In this document: in pieces, positions 35,325 through 47,773 of the stretch
How the letters are laid out: each line of letters begins with the position of its first letter
Position numbering within the stretch: the stretch's first letter is position 1
From: Rehmannia glutinosa
Lineage: Eukaryota; Streptophyta; Magnoliopsida; Lamiales; Orobanchaceae
Direction of reading: 5' to 3'
DNA length: 64,000 nt
Assembly: GCA_016081115.2 (NCBI GenBank)
Contig: JABTTQ020000650.1
Span: forward strand, 62,001 to 126,000
Notes under the pieces: generated by a model
The model's database searches: none
What the model was told of the DNA's origin: nothing
The model's input: only the letters and a program-made list of their open reading frames with translations
Position numbers and translations under genes: made by a program

Positions 35325-38260
35325 TCACTCAATTAACCCTAGCTCATGCTTAAGCTCTTCAAATCTTGATTCACACAATGGCTTTGTGAATATGTCAGCT
35401 AACTGTTTATCAGTTGAGATGTATTCCAAGGTGATGTCTTTCTTTTCAACATGATCTCTTATGAAATGATATCTGACATCAATGTGCTTTGTTCTTGAAT
35501 GCAACACAGGATTTTGAGTGATTGCAATAGCACTTGTGTTATCACACATAATTGGAATCTCTTTTTCTTCAATTTCATAATCTCTCAGTTGTTGTCTCAT
35601 CCATAAGACTTGGGCACAACAAGCGCCCGATCATCTCGTACTCAAACCAATTTGTAGATGTGTCTATTGAATTCTCGCTTCTTGCTAAACCAGAAACCAA
35701 TCTGTTTCCAAGAATTTGACATGTACCTGAAGTACTCCTTCTGTCAACTCTACATCCAGCATAAAGTCAGAGTCTGAATGACCAATAAGCTTGAATCCAC
35801 CTTCCTTTGGATACCATAGGCAAACTTCTTGGCATTCCTTCAAATATCTTAGGATTCTCTTAGCTGCAGTCATATGGCTTTCTTTTGGAGCAGATTGGAA
35901 TCTTGCACATACACCTACTGCAAAAGTGATGTCTGGCCTGCTTTGTTAAATAGAGCAATGATCTAATAAGTGCTCTGTATCTTGTTTGATCCATAGGCTT
36001 GCCATCTGCATCCATATCCATCTTGACTGATGTATTCATTGGTATTTTCACAGAAGACTTCTCTTCCATACCAAATTTCTTCAATAAATCTCTGGTATAC
36101 TTTGTTTGACTTATGAAGCTTCCATCCTTCAACTGTTTAACTTGAAGTACTAGAAAGAATGTTAGCTTTCCCATCATGCTCATTTCAAATTTGCCTTGCA
36201 TGAGGTTTGAGAACTTATCACATAGCTCCTTGTTTGTGGATCCAAAAATGATATCATCTAAATATATTTGAACAAGCAAGTATACTCTCTCCATCTTGAA
36301 TTAAGAAGAGTGTTCTGTCCACTTTGTCTTTGGTGAATCCATTATCTCATCGAGAAATTGAGATAATGTATCATACCATGCTCTAGGTGCCTGTTTCAAT
36401 CCATATAGAGCTTTCTTGAGCTTGTACACCTTATCTCCAAGAGTCTTCTGCTCAAATCCTGGAGGTTGCTCAACATAGACTTCTTCTTCCAACAATCCAT
36501 TTAAGAATGCACTTTTCACATCCATTTGATATACAGTGAAGTTCTTGTGTGCAGCATAGGCAAGAAACATCCTTATTGCTTCTAATCTTGCAACAGAGTA
36601 AATGTTTCATCAAAATCTATTCCTTCTTCTTGGCAATACCCTTTGGCTACCAATCTTGCTTTGTTTCTTACCACAAAACCTTCTTCATTCATTTTGTTTC
36701 TAAAAACCCATTTTGTGCCAATAACATTTTGATGGGTTGGTCTTTGCACCAATTCCCATACTTTGTTCCTTTCAAACCGATTGACTATTCTTGCATGGCT
36801 TAAATCCAATGTGTATCATCCAATGCTTGGGACACATCTTTTGGCTCTATTTGGGAAATAAAACAAGTGAACATAGCTTCTTGTTGAGTTCGGATCCGGT
36901 TCTTACACCATCTCTTACATCTCCAATGACTAGCTCGGTGGATGGTCTCTCGGCCATCTCACATTTGGTTGGAGTAAGTCATTTGGATTGATCGTCTTTT
37001 GTTTGTGTTGTCTTGAGTGACTCTCTCATCATCGCTTAGCGCAGATTTTCTAGTTGTCTTTGAGATTCAACTATTTCACCTTCATCTTGATTTATTACTC
37101 CGACTTGACTTCAACATAGGGACTCTTTCGCATAGTTGGTGATTCACTTATCGCCTAACTCATCAATGTCTTATCCATTTACATTGGGTTCATCAAAAAC
37201 CACATAGATAGACTTTTTTTGTGGCCACATCCTCTTGTTCAACACTAGAGGCTTTACTTTCATTTGAGTATCCCAATAAGATACCTTCATCACTTTATCA
37301 TCAAAAGCCTTTAGATTATCCTTGCCATTGTTGTGGATGAAGCATTTGCATCCAAATATTCTAAAGTATGCAACATTTGGCTTTCTCCCTGTCCAAATCT
37401 CATAGGGAGTTTTTGCCAAATTTGTCTATTTATCAAGCATCTATTTTGAGTATAGCATGTAGTATTGATGGCTTCAAAGACAAAACTTTTAGGCAATCCG
37501 ACCAACTAACATGGTTCTTCCGAACTTCCTTGAGGGTTCTGTTCCTTCTTTCTCGCTACTCCATTATCTTTTTGTGGAGTCCTCGCTGCAGATAATTCAT
37601 GAGCAATACCATTTTCAACACAATATCTTGAGTAATTATCTCATTGACAAAAACAGTCCCTCTATTAGATCCATATGCAACATATGCAATATCCTTGTTG
37701 CGGATGGTGGGCTTCTCTTTGAATGATGATTTGATTTGCTTTCCTATCTCGGCATGCATCACAAACACTTTCCTTCTTGTACACCGAGTCTGGTAGTCCT
37801 TCTACAAGATTACTTCTTGCAAGCTTGTTGATTGCCTTGAAATTCAGGTGACTCGAACTTCTTGTGCCCGCAGCCCAACTTGATTTTGTACTCTTTTTGC
37901 TAGGGAGACAAGTGCTTGGTGTGGCGGTCGACCAATCTACCACATACATGTTCTTTATGCGGATCCTTGCAACACCACTTCATTTGATTCAGTATCTTTG
38001 ATTTGGCATACTCCTATATTGAATCCAACATTATAGCCCTTGTCACGAGTTGGCGATACTTAACAAGTTGAAGTTGAGGCCTTCGACATAAGCAACATCG
38101 TGATTTCTAATCCATTTTTCTTGATGGATCCAATACCTCTTATTTCCGGAGCTTCATTTCCTCCAAATATGACTTTTGCGCCTCTAATTTCCTTGAATTT
38201 TGATAGATTTTTCTTGTTTCTGTCATGTGTCCGGAACAACCACTATCCCCGCACCAGGTT
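35325..38260 (-). CDS. Copy B pol (broken)
   Basis: From right to left: the protease motif CSGHMT at about 38225-38245; pre-integrase and integrase (about 37950-37170), in which roughly 200 bases of the catalytic core seem to be missing compared with copy D (the GTVFVNEII stretch at about 37630-37670 follows pre-integrase sequence almost directly); reverse transcriptase (36809-35860) with YLDD in place of YVDD; and RNase H ending HELGLIE then stop at 35325. RT is the best-preserved part. Confidence 0.85.
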
Positions 38261-40633
38261 CCTTGGCACTTTGTTCCTTGAACATGCACTCAAGGAAATT
38301 AATTTTTAGGTACCCATACTTGCCTGGGTCCTGAGGGGTTAGTCTTTGTAAGATGATCCAACCAACCTATAGCCAAATGATCGACTCTAAGAGGTTGCCA
38401 TCTATCGTGCCATAATCATAATTCACTTTGGCAAATTGCTTGGGGGCTTTAGGTTCATACAACTGTCTCTTTTGTACGTATGCCTGTGTGTGTGTTTTAG
38501 CAATTTCCTTTCTTGGGTATTTGTGATATTTCATTTGTAGTGCTTGGGTGCATATGTGTCTTGATGATATCTCTTTTGTCTTTGGAATGACCTTTCTTTG
38601 AGTTCTAGGCCTTTGCCATTTTGGCATGTATTCCATAGGTCTTTCTTTGATATTTCACATTATTCCAATCAGCTTGACTTGGATAGTTTCTACCATTCCC
38701 ATCATTTATGTTCCTTTGATAGAACTTCTCTGGGGATTCGGTAGCTCTGTTTCTTCTTCACGAGTACTTCCTGTTTGGAGTTTGTAGAGGAACTCTGCTA
38801 GATTTCTTCTTCTGGTGTCTCTCAAAGATACTCAATCATTTGTTTTCCTTTTCCTTTATATCCAAGGCTAGTTTGTTTGTGATTGTGATTTGGAATGAAT
38901 GTGTGTGGAACATTTGGTGTCTTGGATTTTTGAGATGCTTCATTACTTGAAGATCCTTTTTCCGAGATCACTCTTTGAGTTTGACTATGCACAAAGGGAT
39001 TGAATCCTATGCTGTCTTGTCTCCACATTCTTTTTGGCTCATAATAAGGTCATCGAAGGATTTAGATGGCTTAGTGAACGAGGCAATCACTTTTTTGAGG
39101 TCATTCTCCCTCTCTTCTATAGCAGCAATCTCTTGCTCTTAGCTTAGCCTTTTCGGCCTTTAGACTTTTATTCTCATCGGCTATGTGACTTAGAGTACTC
39201 GGCTCCTTAGTCATTTGTGAGTTTTGGCTCTTTGAGTAGGCTGTTTTCCTCATTTAGTAGTGTGTGTGAGGATTTAATGTGCTCAAAATCGTTCATCATA
39301 TTGCCTAATGAGTCATAAAGATCGAGTGGGTGATGAAGTGTGTGTGTCACGATCACTATCACTAGAACCGAGTGGGATGAGTTAGAGTGTACCTCATCTT
39401 CTTGGTCGAGTTGATCTTGTTCTTTGGCCATTAGGCAGTTAAGGCTTCTTCTTCAGAGTCACTTGAGTAGTCAGCTTTACTACTCGAGTCAGCATTTCCT
39501 TTGACTTATTTGTCTCTGAGTCTCGGCAGACCAACATTACCTTTTTCTTTTCTTGTCTTCTTTCTCTGAAGACTCTTATCTCTTCTTCATTCTGTATTTT
39601 TATTGACTACGAGGATATGGATTAATAGCAAAGTGTCCTGGTTGTATGCAATTCCAACACGGGTTTTCAACTTTTGATCGGCTCTCTCATTTCTTGGGTT
39701 GTCGGTCTTTGATATTCGACCTTTTGATACTCACTCTCTCTCTTTCTTTGGCCTATCTTCCCTTGACTTGGAGGGAGCTGAATGCCTTCTGGAGGATTTG
39801 CCTTTGTTTCTTTTGTTGTTCTTGTTGAAGAACTTTTTGAACCTTTTAACCATCAAGGCAATTTCCTCCTGGTCGTGATTTCTTTGGTCTCAACTCTCTT
39901 CCTTCCTTGACTTATGAGTGCAACTGTTTTGGATACAACTGTCTCCTCTTGATCTTTTCTTCTCATTTCGAATTCATAAGCTTTGAGGTCCGAGAATAGT
40001 TCATGATTGGATGTTTTTGATAGGTCCATCGAGTGCCTTAGAGCCATGGTCTTTATTTCCCATTCAATTTTGGGAGACTTCTTAGAATCTTCATACACAT
40101 CTCCTTTTGTGTGTATTCCTTTCCAAGTCTTTGAGAGCTCATTTGTAATTTCAGTGAATCTAGCATCCAACTCGATCCATTGTCTCACTGCAAGCATTTT
40201 AAAGTTTTCAAATTTTGAACAACAACGAGATAATTTGTTTTCCTTAATTTGCTCGGATCCTTCACAAATTAAAGTTAATTTATCCTAAATTTCTTTGGCT
40301 ATCTTGCAAGATTTGACTTTGTTGAACATGGGTTTGTCCAAAGTCTTGTCAAGTATATCCTTGGCCACATTGTCCAAGTTGTATCTTTTCTGTCATCATT
40401 TGTCCATTCACTCTTGGTTTTCAACCATATTGGTCTAGGAGCGAGAACAACCTCTTCTTCTTCAGTGCAACAACTCTCCTTGCGGTGTGTTCACCTTCAT
40501 TATTTGAAGTGGCCCATCCTCTATCACTATCCATATCTCATCATGTAAAGTGATAGATGAGCTACATACGTATTTTCCGGTTATCAAATTCCTCAATGGT
40601 GAACATAGGGATGCGTGTCAAATTTGCTTCCAT
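38260..40633 (-). CDS. Copy B gag (broken)
   Basis: ATG at 40633-40631. The capsid-like part has KTSNHELFSDLKAYEF (about 39960-40010) and the zinc knuckle reads CWNCIQPGHFAIN near 39636-39662, its last cysteine missing. The coiled-coil and GFNPF region lies at about 38980-39180. The primer site is about 115 bases upstream of the ATG. Confidence 0.8.
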
Positions 40634-40747
40634 GATAATAACTTTCTTTGTTTAAAAAAGGCTTTTGAAAGAACAAGTGTTAAAAGCTTCTTTGAAAGAT
40701 TGGAGATCTAGTTCAAGAACCGGCGTGGAAGGCTCAATGAACCAACC

Positions 40748-40759
40748 GCTCCGATACCA
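40748..40759 (-). promoter_or_regulatory. Primer-binding site of copy B
   Basis: TGGTATCGGAGC on the - strand, two bases inside the LTR at 40762. Same tRNA-iMet type and same single difference from the standard site as in copy A. Confidence 0.9.
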
Positions 40760-40761
40760 CT

Positions 40762-42301
40762 TGTAGGTCCCGAGGGGTGTGAGTAAGGTTTAGAAGGGGG
40801 TTGAATAAACCATCGACTTTTCGATTTTAGTCCTTTTAAAATAGTACAGAGTTAAATACACACTAAGTCCTTGAGGGACAACTAGGTTAGTTAACCAAAT
40901 GAGTTAGCCACTCAACGAGTTGATTGAGTACATTGATAGAATAACTCATTTGTTTAGTCTAAACCTTAACTTTGTGATGAGATTTTCATTGGAAGACTTA
41001 ACACCCTTGAATTTGGTTTAAGTTTGTTTTAACACTTGGTTTTAGCACTTCGTTAATTATTAGTTGGATAGCAAATTATCAGAGATATAAAATGATATGT
41101 AGAAATTAAATCTTTGAAATGTAAATGACACAATAATTTTTATAGAGGTTCGAAGATGGGGTAATTCTTCTAATCCTCTCTTCTCCAACTCCTGGAGGAA
41201 TCCACTAAGTATTGACCGAGTAAAAAGTGGTTATCGGTCCGGATGCAAGTCTTGATCACACAGGTGACTTGATCCTTTGGGACTCGATGCGGAGATGCCT
41301 TGGTCACACGGTGGCTTCTTGTCGACTCGGCCTCTTCACGGGCGGCAACCTTGCTACTTGACTCCTTTGCTCAAGCTTCTTGGATTTGATCACGAAGCCC
41401 TCCAATAACTTGAGACTGGTTCGACCTTGAACCTTTCTACAATCCTCGACTTGGAATGTAGACCCCTTTTGATTCTTGAAAGTTTCCTCTTCAATGAGTT
41501 TGAAGTTGTGTTTCCTTCACGGCTTGGTGTTGGATTGATTTCTTTCAAATTTAGGCTTGAGGATTTGCTTGAATAACTTGAGAATATTTTGCGAGGTTAT
41601 AGTTCGAGTAATAGCTTGAATGTTCGGGTTCGTAACGTTATCTCAAAGTGATTCCTCAACCTTTTATAGTGAACTTTCAAAAATCGCCCGTTGAAGAGAT
41701 AGGCTGATTTTCAAAACTCACTTGTGTTTGTTGGCTTATCTTGTTGCGAGTCCTTGATATTGACATTTCCTCGTATTAAATGAGCATTGACTTTTAGTCG
41801 ACCAAGGTGCGATCTTCCCATTGGTTTATTCCTTTTGCACGCTCGGGGATGAGCACTTTAATACATGGCAAAGCATGGCAAAGATTACTTGTTTAGGTAA
41901 TATTCTTGACGCGGTAACGAATTATTTTGATTGTCTTGACTTGATTGCAATTCTCTAACTTCCCAGGTGACTTGAATCGGCTTCGGTCGATGGATGACTC
42001 ATCATCAGTTCAACTTTAGACTTGGCTTCTTGAATTGACTTGTGACACTTCACAAATTGTATCCCGGTGATACTCCTTGGTCGAGTTCTTGACTTCTCCT
42101 TCTTGCCATACTCAAGCGTTTGTTAAGCGGATTCTTCATTTTAGTCTTGATTGACTTCTTGTATATCCAGGCATAGTGACTTGACTTAGCTCGTACAACC
42201 CTATCTATTACAATTCAAATTACAAGGAAAATGGGGTGGCAACTTTCTAGTCTAAGTTTTACATGGCATTCATCAAAATCTAACAAATAAATTTCCCAAC
42301 A
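40762..42301 (-). repeat. Shared LTR between copies B and C
   Basis: 1,540 bp with TG...CA ends. On its left lies B's primer site and on its right C's polypurine tract (42302-42316). It therefore acts as B's 5' LTR and C's 3' LTR. TATA at 41662-41668. Confidence 0.88.
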
Positions 42302-42593
42302 ATTTCCCCCTTTTTGATGATGCCAAAACTTAAAAACATACATACAAAATGTAAATAGCAAAGATACATACATACAATGTAGAAACAGAGAATGTATGCG
42401 TAGAATCGATCTTTTTATTGATCATAACATTCTTGTCCTTTACATTTGTTTACAATGTGTATCGTGAGCAAACATAACATTCTATATCTACGCAAAAATA
42501 TAGAAATTGCATAACTTTTATTCATCGTACAGAAGACTTACATATATATGTATTTACAATAGTAAAATACATGAAGGGGTGGACAACAACACT

Positions 42594-45500
42594 TCATCGC
42601 CTTCGCTGCCTCCTTCTTTCTTCTTCAGCTCTTAGCTGCCCCTCCTGGTTTCTTTCTCTTCTTTTCTTCTTCTTTTTTCCTTCTTTTTCTCGTAGGCTCT
42701 TCTAGCGACTTCGTCTTTTCTCTTTCTTTCTTGTCTTCGTTGACTCTCTTCCCATGGTGATCTTGTCTCTTATTCTCTTCTTCAATCCTTTTTGCATATT
42801 CAACATTCTTCCTCGCCACTTCCATGTTGGCTACTACGTCATACCTGAACCCAATAGATCCATCTTTTCTTTCCCGGATCTATGTATTCGATGTTTTTGG
42901 GTAGAGGTCTAGGTCGAAACCTCTTCCTCCACTTCTTCTTCCTCTTCCTCCTGGCGTGTATTGTACTGGAGCCTTCTTCTTTCCCAAGCAGAGTGGCCAG
43001 CAGAGTGACTGCTAGTAGTCTGCTGCCTGTCAGCTTCTTCGCACAACTTGAGGCCTTTTTCCCAATACAAGTCCCGTGCTTGGGCCATGGACATGCCTTC
43101 TAAGTATCATTCGGATTCAGCGTTTTGAATTCATCAACCGATCTTGGCTCGTTTTCGACGTCGAAATGACATCGATATCTCTTCCTGCTAGGAATGCCTC
43201 CGTATTGTTTTAATATGTCCATCGCACGGGCATCCATTTTTCTTTCGACTTCTTTCATCTCTGCTTCTACGATTTTTCTCTTCTCAGACATAGGCACATC
43301 AGAGTGTTGGAGCGGGAGAGTCATGGAAGTTTCTTGATTATGTCATTTGTGACCAATCCTTGTTGAGGGGTTCTAGCAACCATTAGAGTCATATCCTTTG
43401 AACCTTTCCCCTCAATGCTTTTCCCTTTTCTTTCTTCTGTTCTTGACTATTTTTTTCTTCTTCTCAACAATTTTGCGTCCTTCTCTTTCCCAAACACCCG
43501 ACCCTTTCTCTTTCTTTTGGTGACCCATTCAACGTCTTTAGGTATTCCTCTTCCCCCTTTTTGGCATCATCAAAGAAGAGAGGAACCCCACGGAAACATG
43601 CCGCAAGCATGAAATCTAGGCGGGTGATAGTGAGTTTTGCTTGGATTATAAGCTGCGGAGTATCTTTGTTTGAAATTCGGAGCAAGTGGCTTTGGATTCG
43701 GCCGCCACCAAACTTCATTTTAGCCATAAGAAATTTGAACTTTTCATTCATATTCTCCTCTATGCGCGGAAGTTCTTTTCGATGAAATTCTCGCAGACAA
43801 TTCCATTTTAGTGGTATGATAGGCATGCATCCGATCAATATTTTCTTGCATTCTCGTCTTCAAGTCGGCATTATCGGCGCTCCGGAAAGCATTTTATTGT
43901 ACAATGCCTTAAAGTATCGAACCTATTCGAGCCACATTGTACTCTGTTTGTTGACACCATTCCCTTATTCGTATCACAATCCCTCTTAAATCTTTGTGAG
44001 GGTGGCATCTTTCTTGCCCAATCGCATATCAAGTAAAGCTTGGTGCCGTTCAATCTTTTCAATCTCACCGAGTATTTTCTTGAATACCTCACGTGCCTCG
44101 AGTAGTCACCTCGGTTTCAATGGCGGCCAAGCAACATCAAAATCAAAATCTATGGGTACAATGGAGTCGGTGGGAATGAGTGGATCTGGTCGAACATTGG
44201 AACGACGCTATTCACGGGCTTTCTTCTTCAAGGTCGGGCGCTCACTGGAAAGGAAAGGTTTGTTCAAACACATCATCACACACATATGGAATTGAGGATT
44301 CATTTGTTCGTGCTTGTGATGATTCGAGGTTGAGTCGAGCTCTTCTTTGACTTTGGGAGCTGCGAGATGACTCGGTCTCTGGTGGGCCTTGGTGAGATGA
44401 TTGGCGGTGATCGAGCCTCATTTGTCTTAACAGCTTCTTCGGCCTCAGTGGTTTCTGCTAAATGAATTTGCGTGTCCTCAGCTGCACCATCAGCGTCATC
44501 GGACGAGGATGAGTCTTGAAGGCTAGGCTTATCATCAAAATTGAGCTTTTGACGAGCGCCTTGAATTCGCTTACTCGTGACTTGGTAGAGCGCGTCCTCG
44601 GTGAGTCTTTGTGATGTTGATCGGAGACTCAAACTTCATCTCTGAGATCCCAAGAAAGTTGTATCGGGATCATCCTGGGAGTCTTGAAGAGCACTGATTT
44701 CCTCCTCGAATAAGCAATTATGGTCCGAGGAATGCTCTTATCTCCTTGAGTTTTACCTAGGGAAGTCTAAACCTCTCGTAGGCCTTTATTACCTCTGCGC
44801 AGTCTCGGTGCGGTGGGGCCTGTCTGATCCCTTCGACAAGCACATATGTCTTAGGGTCTTCTCATAGCGGCATCCACATGAGTCTCAACTCCGTGGATTA
44901 CACTTTCATTGCCCCAGTGTTAACTCCCGGACAGATCCATCTGTGCCTCGCATTGCATCGGGCGTCCTCGACTAGAGCGATTGCACTTCACCGAGACAGA
45001 CTCAATTGTCCGAGCTTCTTCGGTGACAACTTGCTGCGTTTCTTTTTCTTGTTCCTTCTCCACTTCGCCTCCTAGATTCATGGTGGAGTCATCCGCAACA
45101 TCCTCCGTCCTAGTTGCGGTGGGGCGTTTCCCCTCGGTGGCACACCACATTTGAGTGACTTGTGATGGGGTCACTCTTCTCCGGACTCTCGGTGTGTCCT
45201 TTGAGTGTTGTAGTGGGGACGGTGGTAAGACACCTTGAGAGGTTGGCTCAACTTGGGTCCCCAAGTTCCCGGTTTATCGCCAAGTCCCTTAGATCCGTCT
45301 TACGAGTGAATTGGGGAAGTGGTTGTAGCAATAACGGTGGTAATCTGTTTGCACCACTCCCAACGGATCAATCTCCGGTGAGATTTGGAAGACTCTCCTG
45401 GTCCTTTCATCAGACTTTTTCTCATGCAATGAGTTTGATTCCCTCATGGCTTGCCTTTGCATGTCCAACTTTTCTTGTGCAAAGAACGGGGTCCAAGTCC

Positions 45501-47222
45501 TCATCACTGTCCGAGAGTATGTCGAGATGAGGATGAGTATGGTCGATGGTTCCGGTGAGAGGACAAATCGACTCTCTCACGAGCTTCAACTTCCTCGGCT
45601 ACTCTCTCATTCTCTTTTTCCTTGAAGATCCGCAAGATATCCATGCGATTATCTTCATCAAGTGCCTGGACCATTGTGGTCAATCCAGGAAGTTCATCAA
45701 TTCTTCTTCTTCCTCGATGAATTCGGGTGTGTGAATCGCTTCCTTGATTGACTAAGCTTCCATTTCCTCCATTCTCTCGGACAATTTTGGATGTCCGGAT
45801 ATGGTGGAGAGAGCATGATCGCATCATCTTCATCATCTTCTCTTTGTGGCCCTTCCTTTTTAAGGAATGGAAGGCAACATACTCTTTGCTCAACACCCGG
45901 CAGAAGATCGGCAGTGGAGACACGATCCTATCGGGGGATTCAGTTGTCGCTTCTTCTTGTTCTCACTGTTTTACATCCACATTTGGGTCTTCAATTTGCC
46001 TCTGTTGATCGGCCTCAGAGACTTTCAAGCATTTGTTTCATCAATAACTTTTGAGATCAGACTTCTCCAGTAGTCTCGAGAGATCTTTTTCGGTGAGTGG
46101 CGGGACTGTTTGTCTTCTCAAGCTCAACGCTGGTAAGTCTTCTCCTTCTCTTAGTTTTCACGGATGAATGTCCGGTTCTACTTCCTCCGGTTCCTCAAAG
46201 GTAAAGGCCTTTGGAGTTGCCTTAGAGGTGCCTTTCTCGCCAGCGATCCTCTTCTTCTTTATTCTGGAGAAGGTATTAAGGATTCTTCTCCATGCGGGTG
46301 CAGCAGGGCGGGAGACACGACTACAGGGGTAGGTGCATCTTTCTTCTTCTTCGCTTAGGGCATGATCTTTTTCATTTGCATGGGCAACTTTCTTCTTTGG
46401 AGGGGAGGCAAAAGTGTTTCTTCGGGATCAACCGATTCCCCCTCACCGATGTCCACCCTCTTGGCGTAAGCTCTCTTACGGGGTCTGAGAGATTTGATCG
46501 GAACATCTTCTTGTTGACATGGAACGCCTTTCCATGTCGAAGCGGAACGCCCCTTCACCTCCATTAATCGGCCAACTACGAGGCCATAACCCAATGATCC
46601 TCCGAATGATCCATCGTCTTTGAAGGACTTGTTTCTAACGATCGCGTAGTCTGCTTTGTATACAAACTCATTGCCCAATTGACCTTTTTCTCCTCCATGA
46701 TCGCAACCATAACGATCAACTTGGTTTTGGACAACTCGATTAAAGCTTCCAAATTTTATATCTACACATTTGGCTACGATATCCAATAGCTTATGATAAT
46801 CTTCCTTCAAGAACTTTTTGTCTGCTGTGTAAACAATCTTTGCAAAGACACTCGGGTTTGGACACTTCTTTCCATGCTATGACCAAATCAACATCTACTT
46901 TATACATCTCCGCCTCGAGCGGCAATAAAATATTGCTCCGCAAGGTCATTTTGTAGTGATTGTTATGTCCTTGCGGTGGACGAGAGGACTTAATCCCTTC
47001 GTCCTACACTTTGGCATTTACGTAGGGCGGGCGACTACTTCTACGTACGTCATAGAATATTCCATCTTCGAAAGGGTTTCAACCTGGATTTTTCGATCTT
47101 ATCGGCTATTTTCTTCACCAGGGTTTCATTGAAACCCTACTTCAACATTCCTTCAAAATCCACGGTCGATCTAGTGTGGATTTGCTTTGCGAGCTTAGCA
47201 AAATCGTGTCTTTCGATGCCAT
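42594..47222 (-). CDS. Copy C additional ORF (broken)
   Basis: ATG at 47222-47220 and stop near 42594-42596, about 1,540 codons nominal. The conserved NKSFKDDGSFGGSLGYGLVV block lies at about 46570-46640, and the YAKRIEEENKRQ coiled coil with Lys/Arg/Glu tail at 42625-42825. It is closest to copy B. Several shifts break it. Confidence 0.6.
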
Positions 47223-47468
47223 TTGTTGATTCTTACCGAACAAAACTTGACGAACTTGCTCTTAAAATTGGTAGGGTTTTGAGAGAAAAATGCTTTCTTT
47301 ACTTTTGGAGAGATGAACAGTTTTTGAGTAATGTGAGAGAGAAACTAAACAAAATGGTATAAATGGGTTATGAAAGGACGTGCTTTCGGTTTTTGAAATT
47401 TGATCAAGATCGACGGCTCAGATTTAGCACGCCGATTAGCATTTAATTGCCCACATTTAATGCGCGGC

Positions 47469-47653
47469 GTTTATATCCAATCATAGGCTTTGTCGTGCGA
47501 CTTTTTGATGCACTGTCATTATTATCTTGACGTCATCCTTAAAAATATTCCCGCTCATTAAAAATGATTGCATTTTTGTCACTTAGCTCATAAATGACTC
47601 AGCTTACTCCTTAGTGACTCAACTCTTGTTCTCTCTATTCATATAGTGACTCA
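47469..47653 (-). promoter_or_regulatory. Promoter-like block before the additional ORF, copy C
   Basis: GGATATAAAC on the - strand (47469-47478), TGACGTCA at 47528-47535, TGACTCA at 47595-47601 and 47647-47653. The part that reads CAGCTGTCAGC in copies B and D is scrambled here. Confidence 0.45.
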
Positions 47654-47773
47654 TTTTGTCCTAACTTCAATCTGTTGACTTTCCGATATTATTTGATTCA
47701 CTTGGCTGATTTAAGAAATCGCTCAATTTTCATCTTGTCACTTTTCATCTCTTCTCCTTGAGTCTTCTGAGTG